Shown here: in pieces, positions 8,197 through 17,213 of the stretch | How the letters are laid out: each line of letters opens with the position of its first letter | How positions within the stretch are numbered: position 1 is the stretch's first letter | From: Clostridium aminobutyricum | GTDB taxonomy: Bacteria; Bacillota; Clostridia; Peptostreptococcales; Anaerovoracaceae | Length of the DNA: 64,000 nt | Assembly: GCF_017255415.1 (NCBI RefSeq) | Contig: NZ_JAFJZZ010000002.1 | Location: 186,001 to 250,000 of the forward strand | Reading direction: 5' to 3' | Translations under genes and position numbers: made by a program | Notes under the pieces: generated by a model | Databases searched by the model: none | Seen by the model: only the letters and a program-made list of their open reading frames with translations | What the model was told of the DNA's origin: nothing

Positions 8197-8772
8197 ATGA
8201 AAATAGTTTGTCTCGGAGACAGTTTTACAAAAGGCTTTGGAGTTGGTGAAGGAGAATCGTGGTTTGACCTGTTAGGTGTTTCGAGCCCCCACGAATTTAT
8301 AAACAAAGGAATGAATGGGGATACCTCCGGCGGGATGCTGGCCCGGTTTCATCAGGACGTTATTTTAGAAAAGCCGAACTATGTCTTCATCTCAGGAGGC
8401 GTTAATGATTTTATTTGTGATGCACAGCTATCCGCTGTACAGGCCAACATCATGGCTCTGGTGCATCAGGCATACGAAAACAACATCGTTCCGGTTATAC
8501 TCACCGAACCCCCTTGTGAGCCTGCATTAATCCGCAGAGATTGGGTCTCTTTTTCGGATTTTAATACCGTAGCCTTTAAGCTGAAAAGCCTTCAGCAATG
8601 GATGCTCCATTTCAGTTCTACCTTCCAGATCAACTGTATCGATCTCCATAACGCTCTTTCACAGCAGATAAAATTCGATTCGAAAGAGGATTATTATATA
8701 GACGGTTTACACCTCACTGTAAAAGGACACCGAATGATAGCGGATATCATTAACGAAAGTCTGGTGCTGTAA
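8197..8772 (+). CDS. SGNH/GDSL-family hydrolase
   Basis: A 191-residue cytoplasmic hydrolase with all four SGNH blocks: block I CLGDSFTKG (catalytic Ser about residue 9), block II with Gly in NKGMNGDTSGG, block III SGGVNDF (Asn), and block V DGLHLTVKGH (Asp and His). There is no signal peptide. AAGGAG precedes the ATG. Relatives are esterases and acyl-hydrolases acting on lipids, acetylated sugars or thioesters. It stands alone between the carrier and a convergent DUF74 gene and has no clear link to either. Confidence 0.9.
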   Translation: MKIVCLGDSFTKGFGVGEGESWFDLLGVSSPHEFINKGMNGDTSGGMLARFHQDVILEKPNYVFISGGVNDFICDAQLSAVQANIMALVHQAYENNIVPVILTEPPCEPALIRRDWVSFSDFNTVAFKLKSLQQWMLHFSSTFQINCIDLHNALSQQIKFDSKEDYYIDGLHLTVKGHRMIADIINESLVL

Positions 8773-8926
8773 CATCTTTTATGCCGGGTTTAAATAAAAA
8801 AGGTGACATCTCGAAAAAGATCATGCATGGATTTGGATAACCAAAATCTGCTGGGTTCTTTTGAGACGCACCTCCATAAAACGTATTACATTAGGCGGCT
8901 TGCCATAGCTCTAGGCAGCGGTTTGC

Positions 8927-9247
8927 TTATCCAACAACTACTGCTGTGCCGGAAGCCGTGACCATGAGCATATTATTGGCTTGTCCCAATACCTCATAGT
9001 CAATGTCTACGCCGACAATTGCATTTGCCCCCATGCTTTCCGCTCTTTTTTTCATTTCAAAAATGGCATTCTCTCTCGCCTCGATCAATTCCCCTTCATA
9101 AGAATTCGATCGTCCGCCGAAGAAATTGGTTAACCCCGCAGCAAAGTCTTTAATAAAGTCTACACCTGAAATAACCTCCCCAAACACAATTCCTTTGTAC
9201 TCTACAATTTTTCTTCCCTCAATGGAAGGCGTTGTACTGACTATCAT
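8927..9247 (-). CDS. YbjQ/UPF0145 (DUF74) family protein
   Basis: This 106-residue protein has the full usual length. The family text is plain: an N-terminal VSTTPSIEG, then [16 protein letters not shown], a central helix region with [27 protein letters not shown], and a C-terminal strand ending in SGTAVVV. The fold is a small pentameric alpha/beta protein. It is sometimes called heavy-metal-binding, but the role is not established. GGGGATGAAAG precedes the ATG. Confidence 0.9.
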   Translation of the reverse strand: MIVSTTPSIEGRKIVEYKGIVFGEVISGVDFIKDFAAGLTNFFGGRSNSYEGELIEARENAIFEMKKRAESMGANAIVGVDIDYEVLGQANNMLMVTASGTAVVVG

Positions 9248-9421
9248 CTTTCATCCCCCTATAATCTTATTAAAAATGAAATAGTATTTATGGTATATAG
9301 CATATCATTTATCGTTAAATATTCAAGAAAAGATTTTCTACATACTTTCGTTATTTAGCCTACACGGGCCGAAACGGGTGCTGAAACCATTGCTCACAAA
9401 ATTTGAAAAGGTTATCATTCT

Positions 9422-9449
9422 TCAAAATATCCATCGGTATCGCCTGTCC
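9422..9449. repeat. 28-base dispersed repeat, copy 1
   Basis: TCAAAATATCCATC followed by GGTATCGCCTGTCC recurs at 18736-18763 with 4 differences in 28 bases. Both copies lie in intergenic DNA. On the minus strand both can be read as G-Q-A-x-x-M-D-I-L with nearby stops, so a decayed peptide remnant is possible. The rest of this stretch (9248-9545) shows only the terminator of the neighbouring gene. Confidence 0.4.
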
Positions 9450-9493
9450 AAATTGATAAATTCCCTATCTTACGTCTGCTCTTTGTTTAAATG

Positions 9494-9534
9494 CAAAAAA
9501 TTATAAAATACCCATACCGATCGGGTATGGGTAT
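9494..9534 (-). terminator. terminator of the pho operon
   Basis: On the minus strand the 11-base stem ATACCCATACC / GGTATGGGTAT with loop CGATC is followed by TTTTATAATTTTTT. It starts 12 bases after the lipoprotein stop and marks the end of the pst-pho transcription unit. Confidence 0.85.
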
Positions 9535-9545
9535 ATAGTTCCATA

Positions 9546-10088
9546 TTATTTTAAAATATACTCTAGGTTCGGATTTCCATCCTTGCCGTTATAAGAAATA
9601 AAATATTCCTTTTCTGTGCCGTTCGGCAATTGGATTAATAACTTGTAATTCGGCAGTCCTTCCGGCCGAATCGCTTGTAATTCCATGGCAAAGTCTTTGC
9701 CGCAATCCTCATTCGTATAGAATTTACTTGCTGTAATATCTCCTGCTTCACTAATATCATCGACCGTGTATAATTCGACCGATGCATGCGCATCACGCGG
9801 GATCACAATAATTTTTTCCTCTGTATCCTGTAAATATAAGGTCTCTTGTATCTTTAAAAGTGAACGTTGATCGGAAGTCGGTAAATTAATCAATAAAGCA
9901 ATGGCATCATCAGGAGCGTCCTTAAATTGATTAAAGTTGCTGTTTTGGCCTTCTTTTTGCTCTTCCACTTGATTGTCATTATCTGTGGATTTGCCCGAGT
10001 TGTCACCATTATTTGTATCGGTGGGTGCTCCGCTGCATCCGGATAACAGCATCATTAACAGGACTATAAAAACAATAATCTTTCTCAT
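9546..10088 (-). CDS. putative lipoprotein of unknown function, downstream of phoR
   Basis: A 180-residue protein with a lipoprotein signal: a hydrophobic stretch (residues 4-16) ending in the lipobox LLSGC, so Cys18 should be lipid-anchored. A low-complexity Asn/Asp/Ser linker (about 20-50) follows, then a roughly 125-residue mixed alpha/beta domain that I do not recognise. The ATG follows GAGGAGGG. It starts 42 bases after the sensor kinase stop and is the last gene before a strong terminator, so it is probably co-transcribed with the phosphate regulon. A role in phosphate sensing or envelope modification would be a guess. Confidence 0.75.
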   Translation of the reverse strand: MRKIIVFIVLLMMLLSGCSGAPTDTNNGDNSGKSTDNDNQVEEQKEGQNSNFNQFKDAPDDAIALLINLPTSDQRSLLKIQETLYLQDTEEKIIVIPRDAHASVELYTVDDISEAGDITASKFYTNEDCGKDFAMELQAIRPEGLPNYKLLIQLPNGTEKEYFISYNGKDGNPNLEYILK

Positions 10089-10130
10089 ATGAAAGTTTCC
10101 CTCCTCATTTGGTGCATCTTTGACACTTCG

Positions 10131-11831
10131 TCAAAAGGTAACACTTATGGTGGTTCCCTTCCCTTCTTGACTCTCCAGTTTTATTTCGGCCTGATGATAT
10201 TTGGCCACATGTTTGACAATGGACAGTCCCAGGCCGGTACCTCCTGTTTCCTTTGAATGGCTTTTATCCACTCGGTAAAAGCGTTCAAAGATACGGTCTT
10301 GATGTTCGATTGGGATACCAATGCCGGTATCCGATACTTTTAAGAGGGCTTGATGATGATCTGCTGCTGGTTCCACGATAACCGTTACATTTCCGCCTTC
10401 ATGATTATATTTGATTGCATTCTCACATAAATTATAAATCATTTCATCCAGCATGGTTCGAACGCCCTTTACAAGGATCGGCCCTTTTGGACCTTCAAAG
10501 GTCATCGATACCTTTAACGATGCCGCTTGGCTGGAGAGCCGCTCCACGACTTCTTGCGCAAGTCTTCGCAAATCCACCTCTTCCGGGACCAACTCTATGG
10601 TGCCTTCATCCAGTTTTGATAATTTCATGATATCTGCCACCAATGCAATCAGCCGCTTTGCCTCCGTATGAATTTTGCCTGCGAAGTCCGCTATATCCTC
10701 CGGTTTAACGATGCCGGCTTCCATAATCTCTGCATAGCCGGAAATGGAGGTCAACGGAGTCTTCAGTTCATGCGAGACATTCGAGGAGAATTCTCTTCTC
10801 ATTTTATCGGCTTCTTCTTTTTCGGTAATATCTAAAACTAATACAACAGCTCCGCTCAGCTGTAGTTCTGTATCATTCTCTGTGCCGTTCTCATAAGTCG
10901 GTGTTGCCATCAGCTGATAACATCTTCCATTTTGTTTCAGCCTTCTTTCAGACGGTTCCCCCAATAACGCCTCTTCTACTGCTTCTCTGAATTCACTGCT
11001 TCTATTTAGCGTTAAATAGTGCCCTCCGGTATTTTTTTCCCTGCTTTTAGAGAAAATATTCATTACTTTTTGATTTGCAAATAAAACCTCTCCGCCGGCA
11101 TTCAAAATCAGTAACCCTTCATTCATATTTTCCGTGATCGAAGCAAATTCCTTGCGCTCTGCTTTAAGCGCCGAATAGGTATCAGCGATGGTTTTGTTTT
11201 GCTGATCCAGTTTCCTTAGCAGCGGCGCAAATTCATCGTAAATATCATTCGACAACGGTTTTTCCAGATCCATGGTGTTGATGGGCAGTACAATAGACTT
11301 TGTCTGTTTCTTTGCCACAAAGATCGTAATAAAAAGCATGAAAAGACAAACCAGTAAGACATACGGGAGACACTCTGCCAGTGTCGCATATACATTCGAT
11401 TTGGTATTTGCTACACGGATTATACTTTCATCATTCAGCTTTATTGCATAGTAGAAGGTCTGTTCGCCCAAGGTCGCGGACATTCTTACGCTATCTCCTT
11501 CACCGCTTAGCAAAGCTTGCTTTACCTCCGGCCTGTCGGCATGATTATCCATATTGGCGATATTCTCTTCGCTGTCATAGAGAACATTTCCCTGTGCATC
11601 AATCCACGTGATTCGGTCTTTGGAGATACGATCCACATCCGCTAAAAACGCTTTGCTATCAATATTGGCGGCCGCAGCAACGTACTTCGCCTCTTGTTTC
11701 ACTTCGATTCTCATTTCCTTATAAAATTCACTGTACATGATAAAAGATACCAGTGCAGATGTGATTCCTATAGAAATGGCTGAGAGTATAAACAAGCTTA
11801 TAAAAATTCTTCTTTTCATCTTTTTCTCCAT
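10131..11831 (-). CDS. phoR: phosphate-regulon sensor histidine kinase
   Basis: A 566-residue membrane kinase. Membrane segment 1 covers residues about 8-30, an extracytoplasmic sensor about 31-145, and membrane segment 2 about 150-168. A HAMP-like linker and a PAS domain (about 230-330, ITENMNEGLLILNAGGEV) follow. The HisKA box is FSSNVSHELKTPLTS (His near residue 350). The ATP-binding domain has NLCENAIKYN, DTGIGIP, FERFYRVD and GTGLGLSIVKH. It lies 20 bases downstream of the response regulator in the pst-phoU operon, which supports the PhoR assignment. The start could also be the ATG at 11819, which has GGAG upstream. Confidence 0.93.
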   Translation of the reverse strand: MEKKMKRRIFISLFILSAISIGITSALVSFIMYSEFYKEMRIEVKQEAKYVAAAANIDSKAFLADVDRISKDRITWIDAQGNVLYDSEENIANMDNHADRPEVKQALLSGEGDSVRMSATLGEQTFYYAIKLNDESIIRVANTKSNVYATLAECLPYVLLVCLFMLFITIFVAKKQTKSIVLPINTMDLEKPLSNDIYDEFAPLLRKLDQQNKTIADTYSALKAERKEFASITENMNEGLLILNAGGEVLFANQKVMNIFSKSREKNTGGHYLTLNRSSEFREAVEEALLGEPSERRLKQNGRCYQLMATPTYENGTENDTELQLSGAVVLVLDITEKEEADKMRREFSSNVSHELKTPLTSISGYAEIMEAGIVKPEDIADFAGKIHTEAKRLIALVADIMKLSKLDEGTIELVPEEVDLRRLAQEVVERLSSQAASLKVSMTFEGPKGPILVKGVRTMLDEMIYNLCENAIKYNHEGGNVTVIVEPAADHHQALLKVSDTGIGIPIEHQDRIFERFYRVDKSHSKETGGTGLGLSIVKHVAKYHQAEIKLESQEGKGTTISVTF

Positions 11832-11851
11832 CGAAAGTTGCCTTTTTAAAA

Positions 11852-12541
11852 CTACTTAAGGCTTTCCTTAGGCTCTTCCCCTATTAAGTATCCCACTCCA
11901 CGAATCGTTTCTATAATTTGCCCTGCTTCACCAAGCTTCTGCCTTAATGTTCTTACATGGACATCCACTGTTCGAGTCTCCCCATCGAAATCGTATCCCC
12001 AGATTTTCTCTAAAAGCTTATCTCGAGATAATACCATTCCCTTATTTTCCATGAGAATGCGCAGCAACTCGAATTCCTTAAACGTTAATACAATCGACTG
12101 CCCATTTGCTGTCACCAGATGCTTCTCGGCGTTTAAACAAAGATTGCCGCATTGGAGCTCTGCTTTATTTTCTTTTGGCTGAGTACGTCTTAATACGGCT
12201 TTGACTCTTGAAACAAGCTCCATCATGCCGAACGGTTTTGACACATAATCATCGGCTCCATTATCCAGTCCAATGACTTTATCGTATTCGCTGCCTTTTG
12301 CTGTCAGCATAATGACAGGAACATTTTCCGTCTGCTTATTCTTTTTTATCCTCTTCAAGATGTCGATCCCATCCATTCCCGGCAGCATGATGTCCAGTAA
12401 TATCAGTTCCGGCGTTTTATTTGACAGAGCCAAAAATAATTCAGTGCTATCTGCAAATCCCTCTGCTTCAAACCCTGTATTTTTTAAGGTATACACTACC
12501 AATTCACGAATGCTGCTGTCATCTTCGACGCAAAATATCAT
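11852..12541 (-). CDS. phoB: OmpR-family response regulator (PhoB/PhoP type)
   Basis: A 229-residue regulator with a receiver domain (1-120: acidic pair in VEDDSS, phosphoacceptor Asp in ILLDIMLPGMDG, Thr in VIMLTAKG, Lys in DYVSKPF). It has an OmpR-type winged helix (about 130-225, with GETRTVDVHVRTLRQKLGE). The ATG follows AAAGGAGGAG. It pairs with the kinase immediately downstream and should bind the TTTACA-type repeats before pstS. Firmicutes usage often calls this PhoP. About 200 bases full of inverted repeats separate it from phoU. Confidence 0.93.
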   Translation of the reverse strand: MIFCVEDDSSIRELVVYTLKNTGFEAEGFADSTELFLALSNKTPELILLDIMLPGMDGIDILKRIKKNKQTENVPVIMLTAKGSEYDKVIGLDNGADDYVSKPFGMMELVSRVKAVLRRTQPKENKAELQCGNLCLNAEKHLVTANGQSIVLTFKEFELLRILMENKGMVLSRDKLLEKIWGYDFDGETRTVDVHVRTLRQKLGEAGQIIETIRGVGYLIGEEPKESLK

Positions 12542-12559
12542 CTATTACTCCTCCTTTAC

Positions 12560-12761
12560 GGACTTGCCCGTATCTTCGATACGGCGCGCAAGTCCTATAC
12601 AGAAATTTCATTAGGCTACGCCTAATAGAAATTTTTCAGTTCCTTCCGCCGACAATTCAATTGGTCAAGCTATCGGCAGTCAATTTCTACAAATCACAGA
12701 TTTGTGAAATGTGTTGCACAAGTCTGTCAACAATTCGCTTCACGAATTGGTCAGGCTATCG
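12560..12761. repeat. cluster of inverted repeats between phoU and phoB, with a copy of the phoU tail
   Basis: At least five hairpins are packed here: GGACTTGC..GCAAGTCC (12560-12595), ATTAGGC/GCCTAAT inside a longer AATTTC/GAAATT pair (12603-12633), GCCGA..TCGGC (12648-12677), ACAAATC/GATTTGT (12689-12705) and CAATTCG/CGAATTG (12730-12748, over the phoU stop). AATTGGTCAAGCTATCG (12659-12675) repeats the phoU 3' end (12745-12761) with one mismatch. The row may be an RNA processing or stabilising region that sets the ratio of pst to pho products. No T-rich tract follows, so it is not a simple terminator. Confidence 0.6.
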
Positions 12762-13423
12762 TGGGTACCGGTTATGGAGAACTCCACCCATTCTGCAATA
12801 TTGGTTGCATGGTCTCCGATACGTTCGAAATATTTCGCAATCATCAAAATATCGATGGCCCCTGTGGCCAGTTTTTCCTTATCCTCTGCCTCTTGGTTTT
12901 GAGTCCTCGTTGCTGCGATCGCATCAATAACCGCGAGCTTGATTTCGTCAAAAAGATTATCCACGACATCGTCGTAGTCGATTACTTCCTTGGCAAGGAC
13001 CAAATCCCTTTCTACAAAAGCATCGATGCTTTCCGTTACCATTTTGATGGTCGCATCTGCCATATCCTTGATGTGTTCGAAATCGTGAGGAATAGACAAA
13101 TCCGTTACCAATACAATTTCCGAAATATCCGCTGCTTGATCTCCGATACGCTCCATATCTGTAATCATTTTTAATGCAGCGGAAATCAGTCTTAGGTCAC
13201 GGGCTACCGGCTGCTGCTGCAATAATAATTTCAAACAAAGAGCTTCAATATCTCTTTCTTTTTGATCCACCCGCTTGTCTGCGTCAATGGTCTTTCGTGC
13301 GAGCTCAAGATCTCCCTGTACCAATGCTTTAACCGCATCGGCAATCGCTGTTTCACAAAGAGAACCCATTTCAATTAATTCTGTATTGAGCAATGATAAC
13401 TGATTATCAAATCTACTTCGCAT
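12740..13423 (-). CDS. phoU: phosphate transport system regulator
   Basis: A 227-residue, all-helical protein made of two similar three-helix bundles. Each bundle carries a metal-cluster motif, seen as ITDMERIGDQAADI and IAKYFERIGDHATNI. The start follows GAAGGAG. PhoU connects the Pst transporter to the PhoR-type kinase and damps signalling when phosphate is plentiful. It lies 75 bases downstream of pstB. Its last codons (DSLTNS) are partly repeated in the intergenic hairpin cluster. Confidence 0.95.
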   Translation of the reverse strand: MRSRFDNQLSLLNTELIEMGSLCETAIADAVKALVQGDLELARKTIDADKRVDQKERDIEALCLKLLLQQQPVARDLRLISAALKMITDMERIGDQAADISEIVLVTDLSIPHDFEHIKDMADATIKMVTESIDAFVERDLVLAKEVIDYDDVVDNLFDEIKLAVIDAIAATRTQNQEAEDKEKLATGAIDILMIAKYFERIGDHATNIAEWVEFSITGTHDSLTNS

Positions 13424-13498
13424 GCTTTAATCTCCTTCATTATATATTTGCGCTGCTTTATTCGCAAGCGTTACCTACAATTCAATAGGAACGGGTAA

Positions 13499-14248
13499 TC
13501 ATCCAAATCTACCCGTGATATAATCTTCCGTTCTCTTATCCTGCGGCATTGAGAATAGGTTTTCTGTTTCGCCGAATTCCACAATCTCACCTAGTAGGAA
13601 AAAGGCTGTTTTATCTGAAATACGTGCCGCTTGCTGCATATTATGAGTTACCATAATGATGGTATAATCCTTTTTCAGTTCTGCAGCCAGATCTTCAATT
13701 TTAGAGGTAGAAATCGGATCCAGTGCCGAAGTCGGCTCATCCATCAGCAGGACTTCCGGTTCAACTGCCAGCGCTCTGGCAATGCAAAGCCGTTGCTGCT
13801 GTCCGCCGGATAGACCGAGTGCGCTCTTCTTTAGCCGATCTTTTACTTCTTCCCAAATAGCGGCATTACGTAATGATTTTTCTACCATATCATCTAGCTT
13901 GCTTTTCGATTTGATGCCATGGGTTCTTGGACCGAAAGCAATATTATCATAGATACTCATCGGAAATGGATTTGGTTTTTGAAACACCATCCCCACTCTT
14001 TTTCGAAGCAGATTTATATCCATGCCTCCATAAATACTTTCATCATCCAGTAGGACTTCTCCGGTTATTTTGCAACCTTCTACCAAATCATTCATTCGGT
14101 TGAGCGACTTAAGAAGCGTTGATTTTCCACATCCGCTTGGGCCGATAAAAGCCGTTATTTCCTTTTCAGGCAACACTAAATTTACTTCTTTCAGTGCTTT
14201 AAAGTCTCCGTAATATAAATCTAAATTTTTGATCTTAATTTTATCCAT
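13499..14248 (-). CDS. pstB: phosphate ABC transporter ATP-binding protein
   Basis: This 249-residue protein has the usual PstB length. Visible are Walker [10 protein letters not shown] (about 35-43), Q-loop [12 protein letters not shown], signature LSGGQQQR, Walker B VLLMDEP with SALDP, and the switch His in IIMVTHNM. It powers high-affinity phosphate uptake with PstA and PstC. It starts 3 bases after the pstA stop, with GAGGATAGG upstream. Confidence 0.97.
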   Translation of the reverse strand: MDKIKIKNLDLYYGDFKALKEVNLVLPEKEITAFIGPSGCGKSTLLKSLNRMNDLVEGCKITGEVLLDDESIYGGMDINLLRKRVGMVFQKPNPFPMSIYDNIAFGPRTHGIKSKSKLDDMVEKSLRNAAIWEEVKDRLKKSALGLSGGQQQRLCIARALAVEPEVLLMDEPTSALDPISTSKIEDLAAELKKDYTIIMVTHNMQQAARISDKTAFFLLGEIVEFGETENLFSMPQDKRTEDYITGRFG

Positions 14249-14251
14249 TTC

Positions 14252-15151
14252 CTATCCTCTCGTAATCCTCTTTGCTATAAACCCTGAAAACCAGTTGATC
14301 CCTACCACCATAATCAGTAAAACGACTGCGGTGGCGTAAGCTTGATTCATATGCATCCCTTCTCTCGATAAAGAATACATGTGCACTGCTAAGGTTCTCC
14401 CTGAGCTTAAAAGATTCTCCGGAATCTCTGCTACAGTTCCTGCTGTATATATTAAGGCTGCCGTCTCTCCTACAATTCGTCCGATTCCCAATATGATTCC
14501 TGCAAGAATCCCGGGAACCGCTGTAGGCAATACGACAACAAATACGGTTCTTAATTTACCGGCACCTAAGCCGAAGCTGCCTTCCCGGAAAGAATCCGGT
14601 ACTGCTTTTAGGGCTTCCTCCGTTGTTCTCATAATCAAAGGCAATATCATGATGGCTAAGGTGAAGGCACCTGCTAAAAGAGAGTACCCCCATTTGCAGG
14701 TACTCACAAAGAACAACAGTCCGAATAATCCATAAACAATAGACGGTATTCCCGATAAGGTTTCCGCCGTGATACGTATAATGTTTACAAATTTATTGCC
14801 TCTTTTTGCGTACTCCACTAGGTAGATTGCTGAGAAAATACCGAGCGGAGCCGCTATTAATAAGGAGAGGAAGGTCATTACTAAGGTGTTGATCAATGCG
14901 GGCGTCAGGGATACATTTTCACTCGAATACCGAAATGCAAATAGACTCGGTGTCAGATTCGGTACGCCGTTGATGAGAATATATCCGATGATAAAAATCA
15001 GTACCGAGAAGGTCAGCACCGCCGCTATGCTCACCAGTAAAAACAACGCAAAGGAGGTTGGATTGGCTATGTAGGCCTTCAATTTGTGCTGCCACGTTTG
15101 TGTATTAATGGCTAATGTGTTGATTTTATCTCTTTTTTTAATTGCCTCCAT
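14252..15151 (-). CDS. pstA: phosphate ABC transporter permease
   Basis: A 299-residue inner-membrane permease with six predicted membrane segments. The permease EAA-type loop reads EALKAVPDSFREGSFGLGAGK (about 182-202). A ~45-residue cytoplasmic N-terminus precedes the first segment. It overlaps the pstC end by 14 bases, with GAGGATGG before its ATG, so translation is probably coupled. It forms the channel with PstC. Confidence 0.95.
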   Translation of the reverse strand: MEAIKKRDKINTLAINTQTWQHKLKAYIANPTSFALFLLVSIAAVLTFSVLIFIIGYILINGVPNLTPSLFAFRYSSENVSLTPALINTLVMTFLSLLIAAPLGIFSAIYLVEYAKRGNKFVNIIRITAETLSGIPSIVYGLFGLLFFVSTCKWGYSLLAGAFTLAIMILPLIMRTTEEALKAVPDSFREGSFGLGAGKLRTVFVVVLPTAVPGILAGIILGIGRIVGETAALIYTAGTVAEIPENLLSSGRTLAVHMYSLSREGMHMNQAYATAVVLLIMVVGINWFSGFIAKRITRG

Positions 15152-15998
15152 TTACCATCCTCCTGTTCAATACGGATACGGATAAATTAATGATTAGAAT
15201 AAATACAAACAATACAACTGCAGTCGCAATGAGTGCTTCCCGATGCAGATCTGCTGCATACCCCATTTCCAGTACTATATTTGTAGTCATCGTTCGTACT
15301 CCTTTAAAAATTCCTGCCGGCATTCTCGCCTGATTTCCTGCTACCATCATCACCGCCATCGTTTCTCCTATGGCTCTGCCGATACCAAGCACGACTCCTG
15401 CTAAAATACCGGATTTAGCCGCCGGGACGATCACCCAAAAGATGGTGCGTTCATGTGTCGCTCCAAGGGCCAGTGCTCCTTCGTAATATGCGGTAGGTAC
15501 CGTCCGGATAGCCGATTCACTCACGCCGATAATCGTCGGCAAAATCATGATGCCGAGCAGGAGGGAAGCGGTTAACATGCTGCTCCCATTTCCTTGAAAG
15601 TTTTCTCGGATGAAAGGCACCATCACAACTAGGCCAAAAAACCCATACACGATGGATGGAATTCCTGCCAGCAATTCGGTTGCCGCCTTCAATGGTTTAT
15701 AAATTACTTGCGGGCAAAACTTTGCCATAAATATTGCCGTTAAAAGACCAACCGGTACGCCGATAACAATCGCACCTGCGGTTACATAAATACTTCCCAT
15801 TATCATAGGCAGGATGCCATAGATGTTATTGGATGGTTTCCACTTTTCTCCCAGTAGGAAATCAAATACTCCGATTTTCTGAATAGCCGGCACACCATTT
15901 ACGAATAAGAACAGGCAAATCAATGCAACTGCAAGTACGGAAGTACAAGCCGCAATGAGGAATATCCATTTCATAAAGTTTTCTTTATAATTCTTCAT
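15138..15998 (-). CDS. pstC: phosphate ABC transporter permease
   Basis: A 286-residue permease starting MKNYKENFMKW. GGAGG lies 5 bases before this ATG, and an upstream reading from a TTG at 16016 is not needed. Six membrane segments are seen, with the coupling loop AIRTVPTAYYEGALALGA. It lies 59 bases after pstS and overlaps pstA, consistent with one transcript from the Pho-controlled promoter. Confidence 0.95.
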   Translation of the reverse strand: MKNYKENFMKWIFLIAACTSVLAVALICLFLFVNGVPAIQKIGVFDFLLGEKWKPSNNIYGILPMIMGSIYVTAGAIVIGVPVGLLTAIFMAKFCPQVIYKPLKAATELLAGIPSIVYGFFGLVVMVPFIRENFQGNGSSMLTASLLLGIMILPTIIGVSESAIRTVPTAYYEGALALGATHERTIFWVIVPAAKSGILAGVVLGIGRAIGETMAVMMVAGNQARMPAGIFKGVRTMTTNIVLEMGYAADLHREALIATAVVLFVFILIINLSVSVLNRRMVNGGN

Positions 15999-16057
15999 CT
16001 TGTCCTCCAACGCCAATAGGTTGCAACACGTGTCGCAACCTATTTACCCGTTCTGTG

Positions 16058-16954
16058 TTATTTTAAGAGTTCAGCCCAAGAGGTGATTTCACCTATATAG
16101 ATTTGCTTCACCTGATCGCTAGTCAATTCATTTACCTCAGATCCCTTGTTGACAATGACTGCGATTCCATCCATCGCAATGACAGTTGGTTTTAATCCTG
16201 CCCCAAGTTCACTGTCTTTTAGTTCTCTTGAAGCCATACCGATGTCACAAATTCCATCAATTGCCGAGGTCATGCCGGTGGTTGAATCACTTTCCTGAAT
16301 TTCTATTGTTGCATTCGGATTGATTGCTAAGTACGCTTCTTTTAACTTTTCCATTACCGGGGTGACGGAGGAAGAACCCGCTACTACAATTTTTCCTGCT
16401 GGCTTTGTTCCTGCATAAGCTACTGGATTTCCAACAGCAATGTAGTGATTGTCTTGAATAACTTGCTGTCCTTCTGTACTAAGGATGAAGCTGGCAAAGT
16501 CTTTTGCGACATCACTTAAATTGTCTTTTGTTGCAATGTTGAAAGGTCTTGAGATCTTATAGCTTCCATCTTTAACGGTTTCTACACTTGGGGCAACGCC
16601 ATCAATCTTAACGGCCTTTACGGAATCGTCCAAAGAGCCCAGTGAGATGTATCCGATCGCGTTGGTATCGCCTGCTACCGTCGTCATCATGACTGAAGTA
16701 CTGTTTGTAATGGTGGCTTCGTCCGTCGTGTTATCCACCTTTTCACCATTCGCATCTTTTTCTTCTACCCCGAACAATTCAATAAATGCGCCTCTTGTGC
16801 CGGATCCGTCTTCTCTGGATACCACTGAAATCTCACTATCTACCAGTGTTTTATCCGGTTCGTCACTTTTGCTTGATCCACAAGCAGTAAAACTAGCAAG
16901 TACCATAGAAGCAATTGCTACTATCGTTATACATTTTTTTAAGTTCCTAATCAT
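16058..16954 (-). CDS. pstS: phosphate ABC transporter substrate-binding lipoprotein
   Basis: A 298-residue lipoprotein with lipobox SFTAC (Cys25). The phosphate-binding text includes SREDGSGTRGAF (about 46-57) and, in the second half, VAGSSSVTPVMEKL and ESDSTTGMTSAIDG, with IGMASREL. The two halves appear in swapped order compared with long PstS proteins, as in other short clostridial members. The ATG follows GAAGGAG. It is the first gene of the operon, 111 bases from a row of PhoP-type repeats. Confidence 0.95.
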   Translation of the reverse strand: MIRNLKKCITIVAIASMVLASFTACGSSKSDEPDKTLVDSEISVVSREDGSGTRGAFIELFGVEEKDANGEKVDNTTDEATITNSTSVMMTTVAGDTNAIGYISLGSLDDSVKAVKIDGVAPSVETVKDGSYKISRPFNIATKDNLSDVAKDFASFILSTEGQQVIQDNHYIAVGNPVAYAGTKPAGKIVVAGSSSVTPVMEKLKEAYLAINPNATIEIQESDSTTGMTSAIDGICDIGMASRELKDSELGAGLKPTVIAMDGIAVIVNKGSEVNELTSDQVKQIYIGEITSWAELLK

Positions 16955-17028
16955 TTTGTTTCTCCTTCTTGAACTCCGCCTTCTAAATTATACGGTTCTC
17001 TTCACACTTATTTTGTCTACAATCACAT

Positions 17029-17103
17029 AGTATATTCATAATGTTAAATCAAAAGCGCACTGTTCGTAAAAGCTTTGTAAAACTGTGTTAAATCTATGTA
17101 AAA
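17029..17103 (-). promoter_or_regulatory. Pho-controlled promoter of the pst operon
   Basis: On the minus strand four repeats read TTTACA, TTAACA, TTTACA and TTTACG at steps of 11, 10 and 11 bases (17065-17103). This is the one-turn direct-repeat layout bound by Firmicutes PhoP. A -10 box TATACT lies at 17029-17034, followed by the pstS start at 16954. There is no good -35 hexamer, as expected of an activated promoter. Confidence 0.8.
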
Positions 17104-17213
17104 TTGCCCTCTTTTTGTATAGGAAATGCGGTTTTGTGGTATATTCCATATAGATATGATAAAATAAAAAGCAAGAACAAATGATGATTTCTTCTATATA
17201 GAAAGGACAACGT

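Noticed and set aside
12421-13174. Long plus-strand frames over phoU and phoB
   Set aside because: They are antisense to clear phoU and response-regulator genes and show no family text.
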